In this document: positions 45,152 through 54,521 of the stretch, in pieces
Position numbering within the stretch: the stretch's first letter is position 1
Layout of the letters: every line of letters begins with the position of its first letter
DNA from: Leptobrachium leishanense
Taxonomy: Eukaryota > Chordata > Amphibia > Anura > Megophryidae
Length of the DNA: 64,000 nucleotides
Direction of reading: 5' to 3'
NCBI GenBank assembly: GCA_009667805.1
Contig: CM019063.1
Location: forward strand, 350,572,942 to 350,636,941
The notes under the pieces: model-generated
Databases searched by the model: none
Seen by the model: only the letters and a program-made list of their open reading frames with translations
What the model was told of the DNA's origin: nothing
Made by a program: the position numbers and the translations under genes

Positions 45152-45545
45152 GCGGCAGACTGAACACTCGGCCGGATCGGACCTGGGCCGAGGGCTCGGG
45201 CCTGGGAGGGCCCAGGCCCAGCCTAGTGGTAGTCCATGCAGCAATGTAGTCTGTGCTTCCATGAAGCACAAACCACAGAGCAAAAGCATTGAGTCTCTGA
45301 CTGCAGGCAGACAGTCTGCCCAGCTGACTCCTTTCCATCCTCCTGCACAGGGGCAGACTGAACACTCGGCCGGATCAGACCTGGGCCGAGGACCCAGGCC
45401 CAGCCTAGTGGTAGTCCGTGCAGCAATGTGGTCTGTGCTTCCATGAAGCGCAAATCACAAAGCAAAAGCATCCGAGTCTCCGGCGGCAGGCAGACAGTCT
45501 GCCCAGCTGACTCCTCCCCATCCTCCTGCACTTCCTGTCCCCGCG
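45152..45545 (+). repeat. Two ~198-base tandem copies related to the CR1 5' region
   Basis: Units start at about 45154 and 45352 with GGCAGACTGAACACTCGGCC and share CAGCCTAGTGGTAGTCC and GGCAGACAGTCTGCCCAGCT. The first unit and the following junction match 44290-44390 as reverse complement, so this block faces the CR1 head to head. Confidence 0.8.
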
Positions 45546-45628
45546 CTGGAGGAAGAGCAGCTAGGAGGGAGGTGAACAGAGCTCCTCCAGCAGGCATCGA
45601 TGAGTAAGTGGAGGGTGTGTGTGTGTTG

Positions 45629-46787
45629 TAGACATGTGCATTCGTTTTAGTACTAAAACGATTTAGTCCGAATTTTGGGATAATTTAGTTTTAGTATGAC
45701 TCAAGAGAAACGAAACTGCTCAGTACAAAAAACGAAAGAAACTAAAATAAAATGCACTACATTTTAGTTTCAGTCCTTTTTGTGATATTACATTGATGAG
45801 TGAAGGAGACCAGCAATGAAGAGTGCAACATCCGAAGTTCTGCACCCTCCACATGCCAATGCAGTAGGATGTTCTATTCAGATAGGGGCATTAATTAATG
45901 CAGGAGGATGTTCTATACATTATACAGAGAGGGGTATTAATGCAGGAGGATGTTATATACATTATACAGAGAAAGGTATAAATTGAAGAGGATGTTCTAT
46001 ACAGAGAGGGACATAAATTAATTCAGGAGGATGTTCTATATATTATACAGAGAGGGGTATTAATTAATGCAGGTGGATGTTGTATACATTATACAGACAG
46101 GGGTATTAATGTAGGAGGATGTTCTAAACATTATACAGACAGGGGTATTAATGTAGGAGGATGTTCTAAAATTATACAGAGAGGATCCTTTTTTTCAGCC
46201 CTTTAAATCCTGTGGCTGTGAGCGCTGAGATCGGCTGCTTGTTACATTATCTCTCAGTACAATGTATCAGGCTCAGTTGTTACAGTAACTGACTGTAACA
46301 GCGCTCAGAGTTTCAGTAAAACAAGGAAATAATATTGTTCTAACCTCTTATATATAAAAATATTATTTACTAGTTTTACTGAAACTCTGAGCGCTGTGAT
46401 GAGCAGCGAACAGTCAGTAATTGTAACAGCTTTGCCTGACACGGGGCAGTATTACAATGTTGGTGCTAACTTAACCAGAGCTGTTGTAAACTGAAAACCT
46501 CCATAGGCTCGAATGGCTCTGGGAAGTTTACAACAGCTCTGGTTAAGTTAGCACCAACTATGTAATATGGCCCACATTGTGTTGAGAGTGAGAGATACTT
46601 TAACAAGCAGCGATCTCAGCCCTCTGAGGAGCCACTACAATAGTAATTGTATCCATTGGTTTTCGGATGAATGAAATTAGTTTTCATACTAAAGAACTGA
46701 AAACGAATTTCTTTAGTAACTAAATAAATTGCATTTTAGGACTAATCCATTAGTTCAAAACGAAATTTTGTGCTGTGCACATGTCTA
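45629..46787. mobile_element. Non-autonomous hAT element, 1159 bp
   Basis: A perfect 8-base target duplication GTGTGTTG lies at 45621-45628 and 46788-46795. The termini are TAGACATGTGCA and its complement. Inside are a tandem array of ~40-50-base units (45890-46190, GGAGGATGTTCTATACATTA type) and a set of nested inverted repeats (46200-46640). No transposase. Confidence 0.92.
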
Positions 46788-46795
46788 GTGTGTTG

Positions 46796-47220
46796 TGGGA
46801 TTGTTTTGTGGGAGGGGGTGGTGAGTGCAAAATGAGTGTTTTGTGTGAGGGGGGGTTGTGAGTACAGAGTGAGTGTTGTGTGTGAGTGGGGGGGTTGTGA
46901 GTGCAGAGTGTTTTGTGTGAGTTGGGGGTTGTGAGTGCAAAATGAGTGTTTTGTGTGAGGGTGTTGTGAGTGCAGAGTGAGTGTTTTGTGCGAGGGGGTT
47001 GTGAGTGCAACATGAGTGTTTGTGTGAGTGGGGGGTTGTGTGAGTGCAGTGAGTGTTTTGGGAGAGTTCAGTGTCAGGGGGTGATTACACTTAAGTGCAA
47101 TGTGAGTGTTTTGTGTGAGTGCCTGGGGGGTGATGCACAAATCACTATCACACTGCAACTACACATGTATCACACCCCCTGACACTGCACACTCACACTT
47201 AAGTGTAGTGTGAGAGTATT
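46796..47220 (+). repeat. G/T-rich minisatellite
   Basis: Imperfect units of about 35-40 bases reading GAGTGTTTTGTGTGAGGGGG then TTGTGAGTGCA. The hAT at 45629 is inserted at its left edge. The Thr/His-rich open frames on the complement come from the repeat. Confidence 0.8.
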
Positions 47221-47394
47221 TTGTGTGGCCCCACAGACTCCTTGAAGGGATCCGCCGATTGCATCCACAAACTGACAAACGCAGCCGACGATCTGCCGCA
47301 CGCAGCCGACGATCCGATGAACGCAGCCGAACAGAACGCAGATTAGCGCCAGAAAAAGCCGATAGCCGCCGAACAGGGTTAAATATAATAAATA

Positions 47395-47395
47395 A

Positions 47396-47446
<51 letters not shown>
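47395..47446. repeat. (TA)n microsatellite
   Basis: About 25 TA dinucleotides with one C interruption. Confidence 0.95.
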
Positions 47447-47449
<3 letters not shown>

Positions 47450-47862
47450 ACACACATCACAATTTTTAAAAGGTGTTGAAAACCATAAAAAAATCCTGAA
47501 AAGAATATATAAGATCCTATGAATAATAATAAAAAGGTCTGTTACAGAATTAAAAAAAAAAATCCATTTAAAAAAAAGAAACCAAGAACAACCATATAGT
47601 AATCCAATACAAAAATTGCATGGATTGCTAATAGAGGCAAATCCCCTGTCTTTTTCTGTTTTTTTGTGGTTCCCTTTGGGAATAATGAGTCTATGCACAC
47701 GATGGCGTGGATAATTTGATACTTTGGTATATTTGGTGTGGTACCTTCAATTGGTGTTGAGAATTTTCTCTTTCTTATGGTTCCCTCTCCTATATATGGT
47801 CATATGGTGTAATTACTGGATGGTGTGTGTATGCCAAGTTGATCTGACAGGTATGCAATTAT

Positions 47863-48664
47863 CAGTGGTGTAGCGTGGGGGGGGGGCTGGGGGGGCCGTG
47901 GCCCCGGGCGCAGTTTTGTTAGGGGCGCATAATTTCAAAAGAAATTTGCGCCCCTAAAACATGACGCCCGGACTGACCCGCCGGGCCCTCGGGCGCCGCC
48001 CAAGGGCCCGCGGGTTGAGGGGACCCAGATGCCGGGCAGCAGGAGTGCCTGCCCAGTCCTGAACAGTGAGTCCATCCGTGTTGAAGGGGAGGCGGCTGCG
48101 TGCAGGCGCAGCCGGTCACGTGGTCCGGCTAATCAGGTGGTACTGAGTCTCTGTACCACCTGACTGGCCGGACCGCATGACCTGCGCACGCACGCATGCA
48201 GCCGCCTCCCCTTCAACACGGACGGACTCACACGCTGTTCAGGACCGGGCAGGCACTCCCGCTGCCCGGCATCAGGGCCCCCTCAACCCCTGCTGGATCC
48301 GGAGCTGGGGCAAGTATCCATGTGTGAGCTGGCTGCCGCTGGGGCAATATCCAGGTGAGAGCTGGGGCAAATACATGAGCTGGGGCAAATCCATGTGAGA
48401 GCTGGGGCAAATCCATGAGCTGGGGCAAATCCATGAGCTGGGGGCAAATCCATGAGCTGGGGGCAAATCCATGAGCTGGGGCAAACATTCATGTGTGAGC
48501 TGGGGCAATATCCATGTGAGAGCTGGCTGGGGCAATATCCATGTGAGAGCTGGGGCAATATCCATGTGTTAGCTGCGGCAATATCGATAACGTGTCAAAA
48601 GGTTTGGGGGGGGCGCACAATTCTTGGCTGGCCCCGGGCGCTGACAACCCACGCTACGCCACTG
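47863..48664. mobile_element. Non-autonomous hAT element carrying a minisatellite, 802 bp
   Basis: A perfect 8-base target duplication GCAATTAT lies at 47855-47862 and 48665-48672. The termini are CAGTGGTGTAGCGTGGG and its complement. The left part contains an inverted repeat (47990-48110 against 48180-48290). The right part is the GAGCTGGGGC minisatellite. No transposase. Confidence 0.93.
48301..48580 (+). repeat. Minisatellite, GAGCTGGGGC family, locus 3
   Basis: About twelve units of 19-27 bases with core GAGCTGGGGCAAATCCAT or GAGCTGGGGCAATATCCATG. It lies wholly inside the hAT element at 47863-48664. Confidence 0.88.
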
Positions 48665-48809
48665 GCAATTATAATGACCTTGCAGTAGGGGGATAGCTAA
48701 TATTGTTGGCTTTTGATTGATATAGCCACATGAGCAGTTTTTTCTTTCTCCCTTTTTTTTTAAACCGTATTTGCTATGTATGAACTTCAGCACCATTACT
48801 TTGGTTTCT

Positions 48810-49245
48810 TAGGCTAGGGTCAGACGAAAGCATTTTTCCCCGCGAACGTGAAAAAGTGCGTCCGAACGCATTGACGTATTTTTTCACAGAATGCGCAAAA
48901 ACGGTCAGACGACGTGCATTTTCGGGCGTGATTTTGTACGGATCGTCAATAAAACTCTTTTTGCATCTGGACGTTATGTAGGCTGGACATTAGCAGTGTC
49001 TGACATCTCCTAATCACGCAAACACGCCGCTATGCCGCAGCTGCGCACTCAGTACGTCAGTACTAGCGGTTCAGCGTTCTCAGAAAAATGCGTTCGTTCA
49101 AATTCCACTTGCGTTGCACGGCCGGACTTTTGTGCGGCCGTACATCGTATATTGGCCGTCATTGCCTGTCATCTGCTGCTAGTGCGGCCGTAATTATGTG
49201 CGCCAGAACGCACGTTAAAAGTGCGCTGGTCTGACCCCAGCCTAA
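48810..49245. mobile_element. MITE with AGGCTAGGGTCAGAC termini
   Basis: The left end AGGCTAGGGTCAGAC is matched by the complement of the right end (AGGCTGGGGTCAGAC). GC-rich interior with many CG dinucleotides. A partial inverted relative is at about 59590-59825. The target duplication is ambiguous because the flanks are symmetric. Confidence 0.75.
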
Positions 49246-49433
49246 GAGTCTACACCTACACACGCTGTGTGTTATTTTCTCTCCACATACTCCAATTTAT
49301 GTGTTTTTTTAGCATGTGTATTTATGGATTTGATGATTTACACTCAAAGTAAATTGTGTATTATTGGGGATGCACATCCCCTCTATTAGCAATACGTGCA
49401 ATTTTTGTATTGGTTTTTTTTTTGTTTTTTTTA

Positions 49434-49621
49434 GAAAGGATTTACCAGGAAGGATACATTAAGATTTCTCTTGTTTTCAAGTATGTCCTGGGTGGTGAGT
49501 ATGTACCGTTGGGTGTCTTGCCAAGGACACTTACTGGAGAGGTTGCTCGCTGGGATCAAACCCATGACTCCACAGGCTCTCTCCATGCAGAGCAGTGACA
49601 TTACCTCTACTCCACCCAGCC
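49434..49621 (-). repeat. tRNA-derived SINE, copy 2
   Basis: Direct counterpart of 41083-41277 with about 95 percent identity by eye. The B box has one substitution (GGGTTTGATCCC, 49552-49563). Confidence 0.75.
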
Positions 49622-49664
49622 GGGTTACTATATGGTTGTCTTGGTTTCTTGTATCTAGGAGGGT

Positions 49665-49921
49665 TAGGCCCTTGGGAGTTTGGGTTTGGCACCATCTAAT
49701 GGTCCCAGGTGCGTTTTCGTCTCATTTAAAACGAAATCCTGAATAGATTCATTAACCATTGCTTCTCTGGGGATTTCACTGCCGTCAAACAGGCACTGGA
49801 TTTCCTGGCAATTCACCAATATTTGCTTCCTGAATAGCCAAATGGCCACGATATTGTACCATACAGGGAAATTCACTTTTTGGTGCCATTCGGTTTCAAA
49901 TTAGTCTCTTTGAATAATCCC
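49665..49921 (-). repeat. Fragment related to the MITE at 58234-59121
   Basis: The right end CTCTTTGAATAATCCC and an internal stretch (GGATTTCACTGCC, AATTCACCAA) match the 58234 element in the opposite orientation. Confidence 0.6.
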
Positions 49922-50446
49922 TTAAATTTGCCTTTCCCAACCCACCCCAGAAAAAAAAAGGATTTATACTATATACCCCTCTGGGGGGGGGGACAAATGA
50001 TTTGCCCTTTTTTAAAAAAAAATATTCAGACCATTTTATTATTTTAAAAAGGACCTTTTTTTTTATTATTTAAACACATCTTTTTTTTTTTGTATTCAAA
50101 AGCTTTTATTGAAGTGAGAAACATATATTGTACAGATAAGTACCGAGCAAGCATGAGTACATTCAACAGGAGTTAGAACAGTTTGGGTTGAATGTTTAGA
50201 CAGTAAGGTCTAAATGACAAATAAGTATCTGGTTATAGGGTCAAAACAACATTATAGAAATAAGGTAATCGGTATGCATCTCCTCATCGCTACGACTAGA
50301 AGCAATCCCGTTATTTAGGGAATTTGGCAGGTGGTGGGTCGGAGGTAAACGTGTGATACAAAGAGTAGAGTGAATTTAGCATGGTAGGGGTGGAGAGAAA
50401 TATAAAGAGAAGGGAAAGAAGACAAGAGAGAGGGGGAAGAGGGGAA

Positions 50447-50452
50447 TGAGGG

Positions 50453-50523
<71 letters not shown>

Positions 50524-50530
50524 GAGAGGG
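50447..50530. repeat. (GA)n microsatellite in the L1 3' UTR
   Basis: Nearly pure GA dinucleotides for about 70 bases, followed by a G-rich run. Confidence 0.95.
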
Positions 50531-50707
50531 GGGGAGGAGGGGCGGTCCGCAAGCGAGGGCGGCGATGCCCCTTGACCGAGAATGTGAGACCAGGAGTTCT
50601 ACCTCCCGGTTTGTTATCTGTTATGAGTGTAGGGGTTCTGGTGTCGGCGGTGGCGGGAACCTCTGGTACTTTCAATGGTCGTTCCCCGTGGCATGACTCC
50701 AGCACGG

Positions 50708-53317
50708 TCACACCGCATTTTGATTATTTTCTAACTTCCGGCGAAATGCGGATGACGCACGAAATCTGTCCCAATAGAACCACTTCTGGACATGGGCAGG
50801 GTTTTGTCCTTCAGTTTGTTGAACCGTCAGGTATTCCACAGCTCTCATAGCTTCAATTGTTTCCGCCCATTCCCTGAGTGAAGGGATCTCCGGGGATCGC
50901 CAGTGGGCCGGTATTAGGCGTCTGGCAGCCAGAATAAGGTGGAGGATCACTGAGTTGCGTAGTTCTCGTTGTGCTCCCGGTAAGTGCAAAAGAAGATACA
51001 CTGCCGGTGTGAATGGTAAGTCCAGACCTGTTACCTCCATCACTACCTCCGCCACCATGCTCCAAAATGGTGCAATCTTCTCACATGACCACCAGATGTG
51101 TAGGTATGTGCCGGTCTGTGTCCCGCATCGCCAGCAGATCGAGTCGCAGGATAGTGCGAAGTGCACAGTTTGGGAGGGTGTGTAATACCAGAATGTGAGT
51201 AATTTGTAGGAAGTTTCGATCATTTTAAAAGCCTGGGAGCCATGTAGTGTGAGGTATATTGTCTTGGACCACACCTCTGGTGTAAAATCGAGCTCCAGTA
51301 GTGTCTCCCAACGACCGCAAAATGGTGGTAGAGCTGTATCATGTTTCTGTAACAGGGCATATATAGTAGAGATGCTTCTAGAGAGTGGTAGCGCAAGTCT
51401 ACAGAAGTCTTCAAAGGGCGTGAGTCGTCGCAGAGGGCGAAAACCTCTCGGGAGAGAGTTTACAAAGTGTCGCAGCCGGTAGAGATCAAAATCGTCACCA
51501 AAGGATAAGTGGTTATCGACATCAGTGCGTTCAGGCAACTGAACCGCGTCATCCTGGAGTACCTGGAACAAGAACAGTCGAGGTCCTTCCATAAATCGGT
51601 GGTGTAGGCTTGGTCTCAATCCCGGGTTGAATTCAGGGTTATGTTGGAGAGGCAAAAGGGGTGATAAGGAGGGTGAGAGGTCAAACGGTCCCCTAATCCT
51701 CCACCATATCAAAATGGTGTCTCTGTACAGGCCAGAGGCAGGTAGTTCTGGTCTCATCAGATGCGCCGGTAACCATGGTGCAGTCCACAGGGGTCTGCCT
51801 GCCTGTCGTTCCTCGAGATCCAGCCAGAGTTTATCTGATCCCTGCAGCATCCAGTCTAGAACTCGTGTCAGTTGCGCTGCATAAAAGTATAGTTTCGCGT
51901 CAGGTAGTGCTAATCCGCCCTCCAGCCGTGGGCGACGTAGCAGATGAATCTTGACCCTCGGGCGACCCTTAGGCCATATAAAGGAGAGGAAGATAGTGTC
52001 GAGTTCTCTGAAAAACGATCGAGGCAAGGATGAGGGCAGAGATTGCATCACGTAGAGGAGACGAGGCATCACGTTCATTTTAAGCACGCTTATTCTACCT
52101 AGCCATGAGAGGGGGAGATGAGTCCAGGAAGACAAATCCGAGCGGAAGTCCCGCAGTAGCCTCCCAAAATTATTTTCATACATAGAGTTCGGGGTGTTTG
52201 TGATCCAGATGCCCAGGTATTTAAGTCGGGATGGGCACCACTGAAAAGGAAAGTTGGTCCGAGCGTAGGAGACATCTGGTGGGGACATATGAATGCCCAG
52301 TATGTTAGATTTATCGTTATTTATTTTATACCCGGATAGTTCTCCGAAGATCCTGATGTGGTCTAAGAGGTGAGGCATGGAGCTTTTCGAATTCGGGAGA
52401 AAGAATAGTAAGTCGTCCGCGTAGGCTGACACCTTGTGCGTTCGTCTGGCTCCCGGAATGCCATGAATTTTGTCATCTCGACGGATTGCCTCTAAAAAAG
52501 GCTCTAGGAACAGGGCAAAAAGGAGAGGGGACATGGGGCAACCTTGCCTGGTCCCGTTAGAAATGGGGAAAGAGGGCGACAGAGCTCCGTTAATCCTTAC
52601 TCGTGCCGAAGGTGCATCGTATAAAGAGCGTATCCATGTCAAAAAGTGCGAAGGGAGTCCGAAAGACTCCAGGGTTTGAAAGAGAAAAGGCCAGCTGACC
52701 CTGTCGAAGGCCTTCTCGGCGTCAGTAGATAGAAGGAGAAGGCTCTGTCTGGCTGCCGAAGATAACGTAACGGCATTTAGTACTCTGATTGTAGCATCTC
52801 TCGCTTCTCTTCCGGGAATAAACCCTACTTGGTCTGCTCCTATTAAGGTTGGTAGGAGAGGTTTGAGTCTATCTGAGAGAATCCTAGCCAGGATCTTAAT
52901 GTCGCAGTTCAATAGCGATATGGGTCGATAGTGTTTACATTCCGTCAGATCTTTGTCAGGTTTGGGAATGACCGCTATGTTGGCCGATAATGCGTGAGGT
53001 GAGAGCTTAGAGCCGTCTCGTAAGGAGTTAATTAGTGAAAGTAACGGTGTTGTGAGGATTTGTGGAAAGGTCTTGTAGTACTCCACTGGAAAACCATCCG
53101 GTCCAGGGCATTTGTTATTTTTAGAGTGTTTAAGGGCCATCGCAAGTTCCTCTGGGAGGATGGGATCATCTAAGGATGACGCCTGAGTTTCCGACAGGCG
53201 GCGAGTTATGTTATCCCTCAGGTATTCAGCTAGGCGTGGTAGTAAGTCTGGGGGTCGGGTCTCGTCCCCGCTGTTATAGAGGTCAGAATAGTAGCACGAA
53301 TTCCTGTAGAATCTCAT
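50708..53317 (-). CDS. L1 ORF2, reverse transcriptase and C-terminal part
   Basis: Open frame of 869 codons; the ATG at 53317 is internal, since ORF2 starts at 54521. RT motifs are in order: GPDGFPVEYYKTF, YRPISLLNCDIKILARIL, STDAEKAFDRVSWPFLF, NGTRQGCPMSPLLFALF and the catalytic AYADDLLFFL. A long thumb and C-terminal segment follow, with a Cys-rich motif CWRCGTQTGTYLHIWWSC near residue 720. In L1s the protein copies the RNA at a nicked target by target-primed reverse transcription. It is separated from the endonuclease only by a frameshift at about 53283-53317. Confidence 0.93.
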   Translation of the reverse strand: MRFYRNSCYYSDLYNSGDETRPPDLLPRLAEYLRDNITRRLSETQASSLDDPILPEELAMALKHSKNNKCPGPDGFPVEYYKTFPQILTTPLLSLINSLRDGSKLSPHALSANIAVIPKPDKDLTECKHYRPISLLNCDIKILARILSDRLKPLLPTLIGADQVGFIPGREARDATIRVLNAVTLSSAARQSLLLLSTDAEKAFDRVSWPFLFQTLESFGLPSHFLTWIRSLYDAPSARVRINGALSPSFPISNGTRQGCPMSPLLFALFLEPFLEAIRRDDKIHGIPGARRTHKVSAYADDLLFFLPNSKSSMPHLLDHIRIFGELSGYKINNDKSNILGIHMSPPDVSYARTNFPFQWCPSRLKYLGIWITNTPNSMYENNFGRLLRDFRSDLSSWTHLPLSWLGRISVLKMNVMPRLLYVMQSLPSSLPRSFFRELDTIFLSFIWPKGRPRVKIHLLRRPRLEGGLALPDAKLYFYAAQLTRVLDWMLQGSDKLWLDLEERQAGRPLWTAPWLPAHLMRPELPASGLYRDTILIWWRIRGPFDLSPSLSPLLPLQHNPEFNPGLRPSLHHRFMEGPRLFLFQVLQDDAVQLPERTDVDNHLSFGDDFDLYRLRHFVNSLPRGFRPLRRLTPFEDFCRLALPLSRSISTIYALLQKHDTALPPFCGRWETLLELDFTPEVWSKTIYLTLHGSQAFKMIETSYKLLTFWYYTPSQTVHFALSCDSICWRCGTQTGTYLHIWWSCEKIAPFWSMVAEVVMEVTGLDLPFTPAVYLLLHLPGAQRELRNSVILHLILAARRLIPAHWRSPEIPSLREWAETIEAMRAVEYLTVQQTEGQNPAHVQKWFYWDRFRASSAFRRKLENNQNAV

Positions 53318-54521
53318 CAGGTCTAGTGGTCAAGGTATTGTCTCGTAGTTTGATATGTGGTATGTAAGATTTTTCTTGACGTTTTCGTAAAAGTTTTGCC
53401 AATAACCTACCAGGCTTGTTCTCTTGTAAAGCGAAAAAAGCCCGGGATTTAACCGCCAGGAATCGAATGTCGGTCTGTAAAAGATCGTTAAGGCGTTTCC
53501 TGCTATCCAAAAGTTTTTGGTAAGTTTCTGCTGAGTGATCAGTTTTATGAGATGTTTCGAAAGTTCCAATCTCTTCTAGTAGAGAGGTGAGTTCGGCCCT
53601 CCTCTCTCGTTTCTTGGTCGTTGCTTTCACAATGAGTATGCCCCTGATCGTAGCTTTGTGGGCCTCACAGATCGTGCTAGGGGATACGTCCTGTGTTGTA
53701 TTGGTTTCAAAGTATTGTTTGAGTGCTTCACCAATTTCAGCACGGAGGAGTGGGTCCGTCAGCAGCGACGTGTTGAGGCGCCAGGTACGTTCTCGTGGCC
53801 GGTAAAGAGGGGATGTCAAGTCCATGATCATTGGGGCATGATCCGACCAGGTTTGTGTAGCAATATGTGTATTAGTTACCAGGTCTAAGTGATGTTGGGG
53901 GAGAAAGAAGAGGTCGATTCTAGAGTACGACTGATGCACCCCGGAATAAAACGTGTAGTCTCTTTCGGTGGCATGATAAGCACGCCAGACATCCACTAAG
54001 CGGTGAGTGTGAAGGGATCTCTTGATATGTCTAAGAATGTTGAGGGGAACCGAGGAAGAGCCAGCCGATGTGTCTATCCGAGGGTCCAGGGACACGTTAA
54101 AGTCTCCAGCGAGTATCAGGATGCCCTCTTGAAAAGCGTTGAGTTGAAGCAGGATAGATGCAAGGCATTTGTGTTGGCGCGTGTTAGAGATATATACGGA
54201 AGCTATAGAGCCTTTAAGAAATATGTAGCGACCCTGTGGGTCAGTGAGTAATCCCGTTTGGGTGAAGGGGATGTCGTGCGCCAATAGAATCGCCACACCC
54301 TTGGATTTCGATTCGGTATAGTTGCTGAAGTAGCCATTGGGGAAGTGTCTGTCACGGAGGGTAGGACAGTCATTAGCCCTGAAATGTGTTTCTTGGAGAA
54401 ATGCAATAGATGTACGGTGAGCATATAGTTCCCTGAGTAGTCTAGAGCGTTTTTCAGGGACGTTAAGGCCTCGTGCTTTATAAGAAACCATGCGGAGTTG
54501 TTTAGTGGAGAACATCCTCAA
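53283..54521 (-). CDS. L1 ORF2, endonuclease domain
   Basis: Apurinic-endonuclease-type domain at the ORF2 N-terminus. It has the catalytic FLQETHF (Glu), LILAGDFNVSLDP (Asp/Asn) and TWSDHAPMIMDLTS (Asp/His). The order and spacing are complete, so the nicking domain appears intact. After about residue 390 (NKPGRLLAKLLRKRQ) the frame breaks and RT continues in the 53317-50708 frame. Confidence 0.92.
   Translation of the reverse strand: MRMFSTKQLRMVSYKARGLNVPEKRSRLLRELYAHRTSIAFLQETHFRANDCPTLRDRHFPNGYFSNYTESKSKGVAILLAHDIPFTQTGLLTDPQGRYIFLKGSIASVYISNTRQHKCLASILLQLNAFQEGILILAGDFNVSLDPRIDTSAGSSSVPLNILRHIKRSLHTHRLVDVWRAYHATERDYTFYSGVHQSYSRIDLFFLPQHHLDLVTNTHIATQTWSDHAPMIMDLTSPLYRPRERTWRLNTSLLTDPLLRAEIGEALKQYFETNTTQDVSPSTICEAHKATIRGILIVKATTKKRERRAELTSLLEEIGTFETSHKTDHSAETYQKLLDSRKRLNDLLQTDIRFLAVKSRAFFALQENKPGRLLAKLLRKRQEKSYIPHIKLRDNTLTTRPDEILQEFVLLF

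Larger units (their letters stand above)
47570..49655. repeat. Long inverted repeat holding three later insertions
   Basis: 47570-47640 is matched as reverse complement by 49365-49410 plus 49622-49655 (AATCCAATACAAAAATTGCA and AAGAACAACCATATAGTAA blocks). The right arm is split by the SINE at 49434-49621. The interior holds the hAT at 47863-48664 and the MITE at 48810-49245. The parent element is unknown. Confidence 0.7.

Noticed and set aside
46742..47158. Thr/His-rich open frame
   Set aside because: It comes from the G/T-rich minisatellite on the other strand.
47395..49655. The long inverted repeat around 47.6-49.6 kb as a fourth Penelope element
   Set aside because: No RT, GIY-YIG or hammerhead motif was found in or between the arms.
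50446..50850. Arg/Glu repeat protein
   Set aside because: Translation of a (GA)n microsatellite in the L1 3' UTR.
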